A DNA stretch of 64,000 nt from Plantago major (taxonomy: Eukaryota > Streptophyta > Magnoliopsida > Lamiales > Plantaginaceae): assembly GCA_026545765.1 (NCBI GenBank), contig JAIFAC010000329.1:58445-122444 (forward strand), given 5' to 3'. The notes beneath the pieces are model-generated. The model ran no database searches, was not told the origin of the DNA, and saw only the letters and a program-made list of their open reading frames with translations. Below, in pieces: positions 1 through 10,417 of the stretch (positions are counted from its first letter, which is position 1; the number at the start of each line of letters is the position of its first letter). Position numbers and translations under genes: made by a program.

Positions 1-480
1 GAATCGTCACCATGTTGTATTCTATGAAGGAAGTAAGAAAACACCTCCTAATGATGAACTCTCGTAAAGGTTCAAAGAACTAATGTTGAAGGATTCTTAA
101 GAAGAATCCTCAGAAAGGAGAAACATCATTACGGAAAGTGAGGATGACTCTGACGTAGAAAAGCTTGATATGCCTAGTAACAACAAGATGACTCACAAAC
201 GTGATGAAGAATTTCCTATGAAACTTCCAGAAATGGAAACTGAAAATATTCATCATGAAGCTATCTCGAAATAATCACTCGAAGACATGTTCAGATAGCT
301 CAAACATCGAATAAGTGTCGACATTAATTGCCCTTCCGAGGAGCAAAATGTCTTAGATATCGAAAAGTATCAAATCAAAATCCCAGGATTCACATTCAAA
401 TCATTTCGATATTGATCCTACTAGCACTAAACCTATGATGAGATGGATCAAGGATCATCCCGCAAAAGATGTGATTCGAC
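1..480 (+). pseudogene. Copia integrase C-terminus and pol linker remnant
   Basis: Bases 1-65 correspond to the end of the integrase reading in copy B (about 31571-31636), and the acidic linker follows. Frameshifts and an early stop break the frame near 65. The region 100-480 still aligns by eye with 31150-31555, including the serine/glutamate-rich segment and the stretch just before the RT domain. No complete domain remains and no activity is expected. Confidence 0.75.
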
Positions 481-559
481 CAATTAATCAAGGTGTTAGG
501 ACTAGGAGAGCAATAGTCAAAATGCTAATTCTTCTTTCGATGTTTCATCTCAAATATTG

Positions 560-1500
560 AACCCAAAAATATAGTAGAAGCATTAGGAGACCAAGACTGG
601 ATCTCTTCAATGCAAGAAGAGTTGGATCAATTTGAGAGAAACAAAGTCTGGAAATTAGTTCCATTTGTGGAAGGAATATCTGTGATTGGAACTAAATGGG
701 TTTTCGTAAACAAAATGAATGAATCGTGAAATAACCAAACAAAGCAAGATTGGTTGCTAAGGATTTACCTGCATCAAGGCTTAGATTTTGATGAGTCATA
801 TGCACCTTGCCGATTGATGCAATAAGACTCTTTCTAGCCTTGCAGCTCATAAAGATATTAAAGTTTATCGATGGATGTCAAAAGTGCTTTCTTGAACGGT
901 GAACTTGTAAGAAGTTTATGTTGAGCAACCACGGCTTTGAAGTTTCCTCGAAAGTAGAATGGTCTATAAACCATGTAAAGCTCAGATGGATCAAACAGCT
1001 CCAAGAGCATGGTATGAGACTTTGGCCAAATACCTTCTGGAAAGTGGTTTCAAGAAAGGTGAAGTTGATAAAACTTTATTTACCTTAAATCATGATGGGA
1101 AACTACTCTTAGTTCAAGTATATGTTGATGACATCATATTTGGATCTACGGACAAGCAACTTTGTAATGACTTTGCAAATCTCATGAAAAGTAAGTTTGA
1201 GATGAGCATGATGGGAGAAATGAATTATTTTCAGATTGCAAGTCAAGCAACTCAATGATGGAATATTCATTAGTCAAACAAAGTATGCAAAAGATATGCT
1301 CAAAAAATTCAATCTTAAGCCTTCTGAAAAGAATGCTAAGATACCTATGAGCATTGGAACCAAAATGACCTATACTGACTCAGACAAGAGTTTTGAAGAA
1401 CATAAGTATAGGAAATTGATAGGTTCACTACTTTACCTCACTGCAAGTAGACCTGATATTCAATACGCCTGGAGTGTGCTAGATTTCGCATAAACCCGAT
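560..1500 (+). pseudogene. Copia reverse transcriptase (RVT_2) remnant
   Basis: This is the plus-strand counterpart of the RT of copy B. Readable pieces include a LKQAPRAWY-like stretch (mutated to MDQTAPRAWYETL), the catalytic YVDD box near 1121-1132, and the downstream GSLLYLTASRPDIQYA motif at about 1420-1467. The frame is broken near 1235 and again near 1470, and the N-terminal third (560-950) needs several frame changes. The domain would copy element RNA into cDNA inside virus-like particles; this copy cannot encode it intact. Assignment to Ty1/copia RT is secure from motif order. Confidence 0.88.
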
Positions 1501-2045
1501 GCAAACACACTACAACATTGCTATGAAAATATTAAGGTATGTAAAAGGTATGAGATGTAGGATTCTCGTATCCTAAAGAAAGCGGATTGAGTTTAGCCGG
1601 TACTCGTACGCCGATTATACCTCGATCACCGCTGATAGGAAAAGCACCTCAGAACTTGTGGTTTCGGTACTAGACTTATCTCGTGGTTTAGCAAGAAGCA
1701 AAACTCAATTGCAACTTCTACCACAGTAGGTCAATATATTGTCGGTTGTTGTGCAACACAAATTCCGTGGATACAACAACAACTTAAAGACTATGGATCG
1801 ATGAAGAAAACTCCCATTTTCTGTGACAACACAAGTGCTATTGCGATCACACAGAATCCTAAATTTCATGCCAGAACAAAGCATATTGATGTTAGACATC
1901 ATCAGAGACCATGTTGAAAAAGGCAATATAGAGATACTCAAGATTGGTACTGAAGACCAACTTGCATATCTTCACTAAGCCACTACAAGAAAGTAGATTC
2001 TTAGCCTTAAGACATAGTCTTGGACTAATGGAACTACCAATGAAC
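1500..2045 (+). pseudogene. Copia RNase H remnant and end of pol
   Basis: This region matches 29560-29983 of copy B in reverse complement. It includes the stretch around a KHIDVRHH-type motif near 1875-1895 and the end of pol with a LQESRFLALRHSLG reading near 1980-2025. Several indels and stops are present. The pol stop is followed directly by degenerate copies of the 28-bp repeat that is clean in copy B (here about 2055-2120). Confidence 0.8.
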
Positions 2046-2635
2046 TAAAAGAGTTCGTGAATCGAACGGCATCCAGAGAAGAGGTATCCGAACGGGCATC
2101 CAGAGAAGAGAAAGAGAAATCGAACGGTATCCGTAAGTCAAAAGGCTAAAGAGCAAAAGATGCCTTAAGATCTCGAGACGGAATTCAGATATCTGAAACA
2201 CTCTATAAACGGGGAACACAAAAGGAGAATAGTACAACTATCTGCAGTCAACTACTCTCTTAAAATTCGCATTATTTCTATCTTGATGAAAAACTTGAAA
2301 AAAAAAATCCTAAGTATAAGACAGATTCAGATGCAAACAGTGTTCTTGGTCATACAAAAACGTGATTCAGATAGCTAATAGCCAAAATTCATTAAATGGG
2401 CACAATTACACTTGTTGATTGTGATCATTGCTGAAGAAGCAATGGTGACCCTTGATGAAATTAAGCGATTGATCTATACGGTGGAAATTAATTCACGAAG
2501 AATAGTGGATCAGAAAATTCGACAAAGCCCACTTTGCATTTAATGCCGAACTAGCTTTTGCTCACGCCTGCTTGCAAATCACAGATACGTACACACAAAA
2601 TCAATTTGTATGTATTTGTCTGTTGAGATTCTATT

Positions 2636-2649
2636 GCTATATATATAGG
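2636..2649 (+). promoter_or_regulatory. Internal TATA box before the extra gene
   Basis: GCTATATATATAGG lies between pol and the extra gene, about 190 bp upstream of its ATG (2837). The same sequence at the same distance is kept in copy B (28959-28970, minus). A strong TATA box plus a leader free of long ORFs suggests that the extra gene has its own promoter, not only expression from the LTR or by splicing. Function is inferred. Confidence 0.5.
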
Positions 2650-2836
2650 ATTTTGGCAAAAGAAATCACTTTCGCCTAATCCAAAATTCCGACTTGCACA
2701 AAAATAGCAAAACCTTCTCTTGATTCTCTACAAACCATCTACAATCTCTGCAAATCAAGATTAAGTTTTTCTGCAAAGAATTACTGAATCAAATCTCTTT
2801 CAAACACCAATCCAAATCCCTACAGTATATAAAGAG

Positions 2837-3592
2837 ATGGCCCCAAAGAATTCTTCCACATAAATCTCAATCCTCCACCGGTATGCTTGAAAAGCAAGCA
2901 CGAGTTGGTTATTGTGAACAACCGATCGGTAGGAGATTTTAATCGATCATTGACTTCAAATCACGAATGATTTGGGGTGGTGCCATGGTTGAGGAATACC
3001 TCACGGCCGCAATAGAGAACCAAGCCGTGTAAAGTCGATTCTTGACATGCTTGAAAAGGCACAAATCAAGGGTTTTCTATCTGCCGCCAAGTGGAATTTC
3101 ATCACTGTTGTGTTGGAATTCTACAACAACTCAGATAATTTCTGTGTTTCAAGGCACTACAATAGTGTCACAAAACCTCACCCAAGGAAAGGAAATCCTT
3201 CTGGACTTAACAACTTTCTGTAAGTTGTTCGAGTTTCAAAATCTTGGAAAGGATTTTGAAATAAACACCAAGGATGATGATCTCCTTGAAGGTGTTAAAC
3301 AATTATGCGATGACGTGTGTGATCTTGAAAATCGATACACCCACCGAAGTTCAAGCTTGTCGACATCCGAACCGGACATCCGATGGTTCACCGATGTATT
3401 GCTTGCATTATTCACAGATGCTTTGATGGTCTACAAGGAGGTGCTGATCGATAAGTCAAGAACGATGGATCATGATGTTCTTCTTGAATCAACAAGACAA
3501 AAGGTGGAAAACCCTTTAATCGGGGAAAGTACGCCTTCATGAAGTTTGTGAAGAAGATTCAAGGCTTGAGCCTAAGATCGCCAAAGGACTAG
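2837..3592 (+). pseudogene. Extra gene, N-terminal domain (copy A)
   Basis: Begins with ATGGCCCCAAAG, the same start as copy B. It encodes a globular domain of roughly 250 residues, broken by frameshifts near 2870-3040 and a stop near 3540. Copy A preserves one segment better than copy B: an open stretch near 3066-3128 reads FLSAAKWNFITVVLEFYNNS. The W...EFYNN core followed by a GKEILLDL...F region resembles the Pfam 'putative plant transposon protein' domain (PF20167). That assignment is by eye. Biochemical function is unknown. The same domain in copy B reads through 27924-28769. Confidence 0.6.
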
Positions 3593-4709
3593 TTGAGCCA
3601 AAGGCCACATGAGGCTATGGTCCAAGATATGCTACTTTGGAGAAGCTTGGCATTGAGCTCAGAGAGGCCGAATAGCCAACAAGAACTACTCTACAAATAT
3701 GAGTATACAAATTTGATGAAAAGGTTACCGGGTCTCGTAAAGGTTCTAAGAAGCGAAAGTCCGAAAAGGTATCAAGAAAAGGTTGCGACTAAGAAGCCTG
3801 TAACTTCAAGAAAGAAGTCTGGCAAATCAAGACACACCCATTGAGGTTGTCGATTCTCAAATATCTGCAGGCATTGCCGATGAACTGATAAAGGCAGATG
3901 AACTCATCAATGCTGCAAAAGAGTTATCAACTACTGAACAAGTAGACTCAGCAAGAGAAAGTGCTTTCAGAAATGTGAAGACTATTGCAGAAAGCCTTGC
4001 TGATGAACTCATAAATGCTGCCAAAAGTGGTGAAAAACACCAAGCCTTATCTGCAGAAACCGCAGGAATTATGGACCAATCAGTTCCTAATGCTGATGAG
4101 AGCTCTAACGATGAAGATGATGAACTAGTCATCTCTCAAGTCCTAGAAAGATCAAAACGGGCTAAGGTTACTGTAACAGTAACCGGTGATAAGGTTTCTG
4201 AAGAAAAACCTACACCTCAGGTTGCTGAACACGCAACTATAGCAAAGGTTGTTGGTGCAAACACATCATCAGGGAACGTTTCTTACGCACAACTTCAAAA
4301 AGCCCTGATGAGTGGTAATTTAGTGCTGGCAGATGCTGATGGAAATGCCACATCTAAAAATCTGGAAGAACACTCTACTGACCGATCTTCTGCTTCCAGA
4401 CAACCACAACAACCACAACCACAATAGCCACAAGTGGTTGATGAAATGGTAAATGAACTCCATTTCGAATTACCAGCAATGCAGTATGCTGAAGAAAATC
4501 CTGCAAAAGAGCAGGTTCCCCAACTCAATGAGAGGGATCAAACTGAGACATCTACTCAGAATGATCAACCAGGGGAGGCAACTGAGTTGCACACTCAGGA
4601 AAAGTGTGAAGTGCCTAAAACTTCAAACAAAGAAGCTGTACTGGAACAAGAAGACCAAAGTATAAAAGGGTCACAAGTTCCAGAGACCAATCAGCCTGAC
4701 AATGCTCAG
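3593..4709 (+). pseudogene. Extra gene, basic patch and low-complexity linker (copy A)
   Basis: Follows the N-terminal domain. It has a lysine-rich patch (SPKRYQEKVATKKPVTSRKKS) that looks like a nuclear localisation signal. After this come repeated ADELINAAK-type helical units (3870-4030), an acidic stretch (NADESSNDEDDELVISQ) near 4087-4137 and a short QPQ run near 4400. An in-frame TAG at 4426 separates two pieces that are continuous in copy B. It ends at the first intron donor (4710). Pieces lie in different frames, so this copy is broken. Confidence 0.6.
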
Positions 4710-5588
4710 GTAGCTGAATGGTTTAACTCCTACCTTGTGAAAAATTTTATGCTAGTATATCTTGTTACTTATATAAAAATTTTTTGTTACAGGCTGAGTT
4801 AGAAACACAAAAACAAGAGGAAGCTGGAAAGCTTGCCTCAGAAACTGAGAAGGAGGTTCCCTCAACCTCACCTCTTAAGAAATCTGAGCCTATGCCACAG
4901 GTGATAAATTGATTCTTAAGATAACACTTTTCAGTCATATGTTTATGTGCTTAATCATTTAAAGTAAATGTTTCTAACAGGCTCCAACTGAGATAAAGGA
5001 AGATAAGGCAGAAATGCCAGAGACAAACCCAGAGACCGACAAGGTTTCTGAAGAACACATCATTGAGCCTTCTAGCATGAAGGTACATGAAAATCAGTGA
5101 TAAAACATTCTTCACCTTGGGTTATCTTAAACTTCTTCTAAATTACTCAATACTTTCTACTCACAGGCTCACTCGAGTAGAAGTGCAAGGGGACAGAGTT
5201 GCGACATCCCCTGCACCTATGGAAATTGATGAGGCATCAAGACCTTCATCACAAGAAAAGATTCCAGAAACTGCACAAGTCTCTGAGAGACAAGTATCTG
5301 AGCCTCCCATGGAGGTAATTGATCAGATACCTTATTTGTCACTTAAAGTTTTCTTGATAAAATTTCCTAAGTATTGTGATAATTTTAATTCTCAGGTTCA
5401 AGAAAGAAAGGTTGATGAGGACCAGACTTCCAAGTCTCCACCTCACAACAAGATATCTGAGACACCAATTGTCTCAAGAGTACAAGTCTCGAGCACAAGT
5501 ACTTACTCAGGTAACTCAGAAACTAAACTACCCTTCTACTCAGATATCTATAAAAGTTTTGAAGCTCACTCAAAACTCTTTCTTTCAG
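4710..5588 (+). other. Five short introns and symmetric exons of the extra gene (copy A)
   Basis: Five GT..AG introns can be placed: 4710-4792, 4901-4980, 5083-5166, 5315-5395 and 5511-5588 (83, 80, 84, 81 and 78 bp). They are AT-rich and T-rich near the 3' end, as in plant introns. The exons between them (4793-4900, 4981-5082, 5167-5314, 5396-5510) start with GCT or GTT, end at codon boundaries, and encode related Glu/Pro/Ser-rich units with recurring PET..VSE..EP motifs. Exons 1 and 2 are 108 and 102 bp, both multiples of three. The third and fourth have indels that break frame here. All five introns are matched in copy B. The exon family looks like tandem exon duplication. Confidence 0.8.
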
Positions 5589-7025
5589 GCTCAAACGAGT
5601 GCAAAGCAGGCTCCCAATGATGAGAAAAGGGACTTACTTCCCTTCTTCAAAGCTCAAACCCTGCCAAAGCATATTCAATGCTTCAAGAAATGGCAAAGGT
5701 TAAGGTGCTCTGATCTCTCTGAAATATTGAGAATCACAGATCAACCAACCGCATTGCACACGAGCTCTTGACTTGAGACGACATCCATGCAATGTTCCCT
5801 CTGAGCAGATATTCCATAATTTATTGCATAAGGATTTCTCCAGAGAAGTGGCGCACAGTTTGATACAAGCCTTTGAACCGGCAGATGGTCAGACAAGATT
5901 AGAGATGGCATTCAAGCCAGTTATGCCCCAGACTCTGCAATTTATACCTTCTGAACAAGAAGAGGTTAATGGGCAGAAGATCACTATTCCTGAAGTGATT
6001 AATCTTGTATCTGAAGATGATGAGGAGGAAGAGATAAACGAAAACGACTTCGATGAACCTCCCACTGACCATCACCAAAAGGATGACACAGACAAAAAGG
6101 ATGATGATGCCCCTGCACCAGGGACCGGAGGAATTTCACAAAGAAATCATGCCTCAACTGCTGAAAAGCAAACTGAGAGGAAAACACAGAAATCTCCGTC
6201 TCCATCTCCTCAAAAGTCAACCCATCCATCTTCCCAACAAAAGGTTAATACTGAACAAGTAGTTGAGGATTCTGAGGAAATCGCTCAGAAATTGTTGAAT
6301 ACTCAATCCAGAATCGCCAACTCGCATAACTGTTGGAAGAAGAACAACAGCTCCATCTTCAACTGGAATACCAGATAGCTAAATCCAGAGACAAGCTTGA
6401 CCAACTACAAGATAAATATCTGCAAGAGATGATTGCTTACTCTGAGGTTAAAGAGCTACAGGATGCTGTAAATGCCATCACCAAAGAACTCGATACTGAA
6501 GAAGTATCTGAAATTAAGCATGATGCTATGACTGCATCATCTTCAAAAGAAGTACCATCCTCCTCCCAAAAAGGGACGAAACCAATCTCTGAGATGGTTG
6601 CTGGACTCGACACAATCGATGAGAATGTCCAAGAGGATGAAGATCACTGGGCTGATTACTCAGATGATGAAGAAGACAAGACTTTGGCAGAGCATCGCAA
6701 TGAACATCTAGCTGTTTCACATTTGAAAAGGAAACTGATTGCTCCTGAAACTTTCAGCAAACTGCCAAATGTCCACTCCCATGAATACATGAACAGATAC
6801 CAAGTACTGGCTCATCTGAAAAAGGAGATGTCTTCACAGAACAAGGAAGTAATTGCCTCCGTCCCCTCTGAAATGAAAAAGTTCACTGAGCTCGTTACTC
6901 AGAGAACAACTAGCATAGTCATTGCTCAGAAAGATCTGGGAATGATAAGGGACGATGATGCGTCTTTAGCTGAAAAAGCTTTCCAAGAGGCAAGTTACAT
7001 CTTTGAAAAGCAGATGCCATCCTAG
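5589..7025 (+). pseudogene. Extra gene, acidic and coiled-coil region (copy A)
   Basis: The exon after intron 5 opens with a more conserved segment (LLPFFKAQTLPKHIQCFKKW). It continues through an IPEVINLVSEDDEEEE acidic patch (about 5980-6035). A long heptad-rich stretch (6333-6450, with LQLEYQIAKSRDKLDQLQDK) follows and suggests a coiled coil. Frames change near 5770 and 6330. Bases 6134-6931 are missing from copy B, so this copy is the only source in the window for that 266-codon-equivalent segment. No membrane segment or catalytic motif is visible. Function unknown. Confidence 0.6.
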
Positions 7026-7169
7026 GCCCATTGGCGAGCTCAGCTCACGATAAGGACAATGGACTTATCAAGCAAAATCAGAGCTCAAAGCGAACTTGAA
7101 GTTGGTCACGCCTATAATTATTTGCAAGGAATTTTAACTCTCTCGATTCGTTTATGAGATCGAAGAACA

Positions 7170-8012
7170 ATGACTAAGGGGGAAAGAGTGTACAAATCTG
7201 GACCTCAAAGTCAGGGGGAATGGGAAGAAGGAGAAGAAAACAAGAAGAAATCTGGAGCTGGTGCGGCTCAGAGAGGAAGAAGAAACATGAAAACTTCCCA
7301 GCCACCACTCAGAATCAATGAACCCTCCTCAAGCCAAGCTGCTTTGCAAATAGTAGCTGCTTCCCAGAAACCTACTGAAGGAACTACAATGATAACAAGG
7401 GCCATGGCACAGAAACCTCCAAGGAGTACCAAGGCTCCAAGGAGAAGACAGGTTAAAGGGATTGATGAATCTTCTGAAGAAAAAGAAGAAGGCCAAATCA
7501 AGTCCCTGGGCAATGAAGAAGGCTGTAAAACTCTCACAAGATTTAATCTTGATGATGATGAAGAAACTGATGAAGATGAAGCTCCTCTTCACAGAAAAAG
7601 GAAAATTGAAAGCCTAACTGAGCCCATAGCTGCAAAGCCCCTAGCAGCTAAAACACCCTCTGGAAATACCAAGTCTATCCAGGGTGGTTCTTCAAGCAAC
7701 AACCCCAAAGAGAATTCAAGACAGAGAAGGAACAGACTGAGAGCTGAGCAAAGAAAAAGTCAACTTCCACTCAGGCCAGAAGAAGCCAAAATAGAGTATG
7801 TGAAGAATGACAATGATTCCTCTGTCTACAGGTGCATCAATCAGAAAAATGGCTATTGGATTCTGGAACTTAAGCATCTACTGGTAAATTCAAGATTTCC
7901 AGAACCAATCCATAAACAACTTATGGCATGGAGAAAAGATAAGCCAACCTTGATCAACACCAATCACATTAAAGCCTGGTTGGATTTTGAAGTTGTCAAG
8001 ATGAAGCCATGA
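7170..8012 (+). CDS. Extra gene, basic/acidic C-terminal part (copy A)
   Basis: This is the longest open stretch of the extra gene in copy A (280 codons from an internal ATG). It has an RGRR-type basic segment, a PRRRQVKG basic patch, a long acidic run (NLDDDEETDEDEAPLHRKRK), a second arginine-rich segment (SRQRRNRLRAEQRK), then a folded-looking end (YRCINQKNGYWILELKHLL...INTNHIKAWLDFEVVKM). The mix of acidic and basic patches suggests a nuclear or nucleic-acid-binding protein; that is inference. It matches 24360-25190 of copy B, where it is interrupted near 24723. Whether this ATG is a true start is doubtful, since the frame probably continued from upstream. Confidence 0.5.
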   Translation: MTKGERVYKSGPQSQGEWEEGEENKKKSGAGAAQRGRRNMKTSQPPLRINEPSSSQAALQIVAASQKPTEGTTMITRAMAQKPPRSTKAPRRRQVKGIDESSEEKEEGQIKSLGNEEGCKTLTRFNLDDDEETDEDEAPLHRKRKIESLTEPIAAKPLAAKTPSGNTKSIQGGSSSNNPKENSRQRRNRLRAEQRKSQLPLRPEEAKIEYVKNDNDSSVYRCINQKNGYWILELKHLLVNSRFPEPIHKQLMAWRKDKPTLINTNHIKAWLDFEVVKMKP

Positions 8013-8031
8013 GAAAGGACCTCTCTGATGA

Positions 8032-8391
8032 ATGTCCATATGGAAAGCGGATGATGTGCACAGTGCAATATCACAGAACAGCACAAGAGCAAGACTCGCT
8101 GTGGAACCCTATGAGTCGTTCTATCTAACTGAAGATCAATACAAGGGTGACATCAGATATCTGAGGATTATCTACGAATATTTCAAGCTTTCAGATATCA
8201 GAATAGAGCATGCCTGGAAGTGGGGAAAGTATCTGTGGGTCAAACATTTTGTCAAGAAGAATCCTACCAAAACTTACAAAGAGGTCTGTGGATTTGCGGA
8301 GACAATTGAGATGCTCGTCGAACACTTCTCTATGATTATTCTGATGACATCAAAAGGTTTGGAGATAGGAAATTTGCAGACTGATCCATAG
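8032..8391 (+). CDS. Extra gene, C-terminal globular domain (copy A)
   Basis: Encodes about 115 residues rich in aromatics (YESFYLTEDQYKGDIRYLR, then HAWKWGKYLWVKHFVKK and TYKEVCGF). The copy B version (23995-24279) is nearly identical until the last 25 residues, where the two copies use different frames. That shows a small indel near 8307-8320. High conservation between copies over this stretch suggests it was under constraint when the family was active. No known domain is recognised with confidence. Confidence 0.5.
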   Translation: MSIWKADDVHSAISQNSTRARLAVEPYESFYLTEDQYKGDIRYLRIIYEYFKLSDIRIEHAWKWGKYLWVKHFVKKNPTKTYKEVCGFAETIEMLVEHFSMIILMTSKGLEIGNLQTDP

Positions 8392-8758
8392 AACTACTGT
8401 TGAAGACTTGAAGAGTTGAAGACTTGAAGACTAGTCTATTGGGATGTTTACTTGGAGCTTGGTTACTCCTGTTGTCCTAATTTACTATGTAGTTTTTGTT
8501 GTATTTTTGCTGACTGAGCTAAACTTGTTTTATGTATTGAAGTTATCTGTAATCTTTCTTTGTAACTTATCTGAAGAACTTACTCTCAGATAGTATTCTA
8601 TAAAAGATAACTTGTCAGCAAAGATCACACCTTGTGATTTGGTTGATGTTTACTTTCTGCACTTAATTGAATGAATTAAGAAATGATTAAGTGTTGGATT
8701 GTTCACTCATCCAGATTTGTAATAGTCGATAGTCATCGTTGGTGATCAAAAGGAAATT
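8392..8758 (+). other. 3' non-coding region and degenerate polypurine tract
   Basis: An AT-rich stretch between the extra gene and the 3' LTR without coding signal. It ends in GATCAAAAGGAAATT just before the LTR. Copy B has AAAAATGGGGAAATT here, so copy A has lost the central TGGG part of its plus-strand priming tract. Confidence 0.7.
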
Positions 8759-10417
8759 TGTTAGGAAATTTGTTAGATATTTTGTTAGAAATATCTGTTT
8801 AGATTTTGATCAGCAACATGATGACTTATCTTAGTCTCAGAAAGGTGATTAGTACTCTTGGTTCACTTGAACATTGTAAAAGAGGAAACCACTAAGTATG
8901 ATAGTCTAGCTAATCTTGTATAGGATGATAGGTCTCAAAATGTAATTTTTATTTTATGAAGAGAAGACCAAGAAGAAGACATCCAAGCGCAAGTTCAATA
9001 ACATTCAAGATTTGAAGAAGCGCACAAGATTATCAAAAGCTTTCTGAGATACCTTGGCCAGATATCTTGAAGACACGAATAGTTTTAAACAAACTGTGTC
9101 ACAAGAGATATCTAAGAAATAAAAGGTCTATCTGAAAACAAGGAAAGTGTCCACAAATATCTATTCTCAGATACCTTGAGCTTTAACCACATTTTTGAAA
9201 AAAAGAAATATATATATTGCAAACAAAGTTGTTTCAATAAAAGTGGTATCTGAAGTTAAAGATAAGAACGTGCAAAGAATCAGAGAAATCTGATCAAGGT
9301 TGTCTCTGATACAAAGCATAGTTCCGTTGGCACTACATGACAAAAGTATAGTACAATGCATTAAATGCATGGACAAAGATGTCTGAACAAAAGCAACGGT
9401 AGCTTCTGAAGAAGAAGACAAACCTGCTACAGTACTATACGCAGATATCAATAGTTTGAATTTGATTTGAGCCTAACGGATACTATTCAAACGGCACTCA
9501 AATTCATCTATAAATATCAACACTTAGACTGCTTGAGAATACACCTTGAACTCCACAAACATGTTGAACACCTTATTCTCTCAAAGCAAACTACTTACTC
9601 TCAAAAGCTTTCTGTTGCGACCAAAGCTCTTGATCTTGAGTAACACTAAAGTTCTAAGTGTCCTGATCCTAAACAAGCACAGCTATCTGTGAAAGAGTTG
9701 AATTGAAAGATCAAATATCTGAGATTCATTCTCTAGAACATTTATCTAAGACTTGGGTCAGTAAAAAGAACAAGATACCATACATTGAAAAGTGTATTAA
9801 GTATACTTGATTCACAGAGCTATCTGATTAACTGAAAAGTTATTAAAGAAGCTCATCTGACAACTCAAACCCAAACCAACACCATCACTGGCGTGGAGTA
9901 CATGAAGTACTTAGTTTGAGAAACTAAGGAATAACTCCAAGGTTATTGAGCACAGGAAGTACTTAGCTTGGGAAGCTAGGGAATAGCTCAAAAAGGTTTC
10001 TGAGTACAGGAAGTACTTGGCTGTGAAAGCCGGGGAACAACTCAGGGGGAACATTTGGTTGGGAACCATTTGTTTAAGGAATCTTAGAATATGATTTTTG
10101 TAAGGTGACCTCAATTATCTATTCTAGTGAATTCTAGGTCTTTGGAAGACCGAAGTGGATTAGTTGGAGGATTACGCCACCTCCAGATACCACTATACTT
10201 GCTGTGTTATTTACTTTTCTGTACTTACATTTCAGCAACACACACACACACTTTAACTGTTTCTGCACTTATCTATCTTAAGTCTTCCGCGCTCTGAATC
10301 TAAGTATCAGATATCTACACAGATATCTGAGAAATAGTTTTTATCGACAAAAGTTTTAAAAGACTATTCACCCCCCCCCCCCTCTAGTCTTTTACTTTGC
10401 CGTTATCTGGACCAACA
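8759..10417 (+). repeat. 3' LTR of copy A
   Basis: Runs from TGTTAGGAAATTTG to ATCTGGACCAACA, a standard TG..CA LTR of 1,659 bp. It aligns over its full length with both LTRs of copy B in reverse complement (1,707 and 1,691 bp). It contains a TATA box (9508-9518), many copies of the motif ATATCTGA or its complement, a (CA)n tract near 10240 and a C-run near 10371-10382. Repeated segments of the type CAAGGTTATTGAG..GGAAGTACTTAG.TTG occur near 9900-10020 and form short tandem units of about 65 bp. Confidence 0.92.
9508..9518 (+). promoter_or_regulatory. LTR TATA box
   Basis: CTATAAATATC lies about 750 bp into the LTR. It is conserved in both LTRs of copy B (22844-22854 and 36389-36399, minus strand). 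It is the likely core promoter for element genomic RNA, placing the U3/R border shortly downstream. Confidence 0.65.

Larger units (their letters stand above)
1..10417 (+). mobile_element. Large Copia retrotransposon, copy A (3' part)
   Basis: The window opens inside this plus-strand element. In order it shows the integrase C-terminus and linker, reverse transcriptase, RNase H, a long extra gene with introns, and a 3' LTR ending in CCAACA at 10417. It is collinear with the reverse complement of 21909 to about 31636 (copy B), so it belongs to the same family. Its pol is far more decayed than that of copy B, with many single-base indels. It retains about 800 bp of the extra gene that copy B has lost. 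The 5 bases after the LTR are CTAAT, the expected target duplication; the matching left copy lies outside the window. It sits inside the coding region of a Mutator-like element that continues at 10418. A long gene after pol suggests the Sirevirus (Maximus) group, which is an inference. Confidence 0.9.

Noticed and set aside
2825-2834. TATATAAAG directly before the ATG of the extra gene as promoter
   Set aside because: It is only about 10 bp from the start codon, leaving no room for a leader; the box at 2636-2649 is better placed.
2837-8391. Envelope glycoprotein of a Sirevirus
   Set aside because: Position fits, but there is no signal peptide, hydrophobic fusion-like segment or transmembrane helix, and a nuclear-type basic patch is present.
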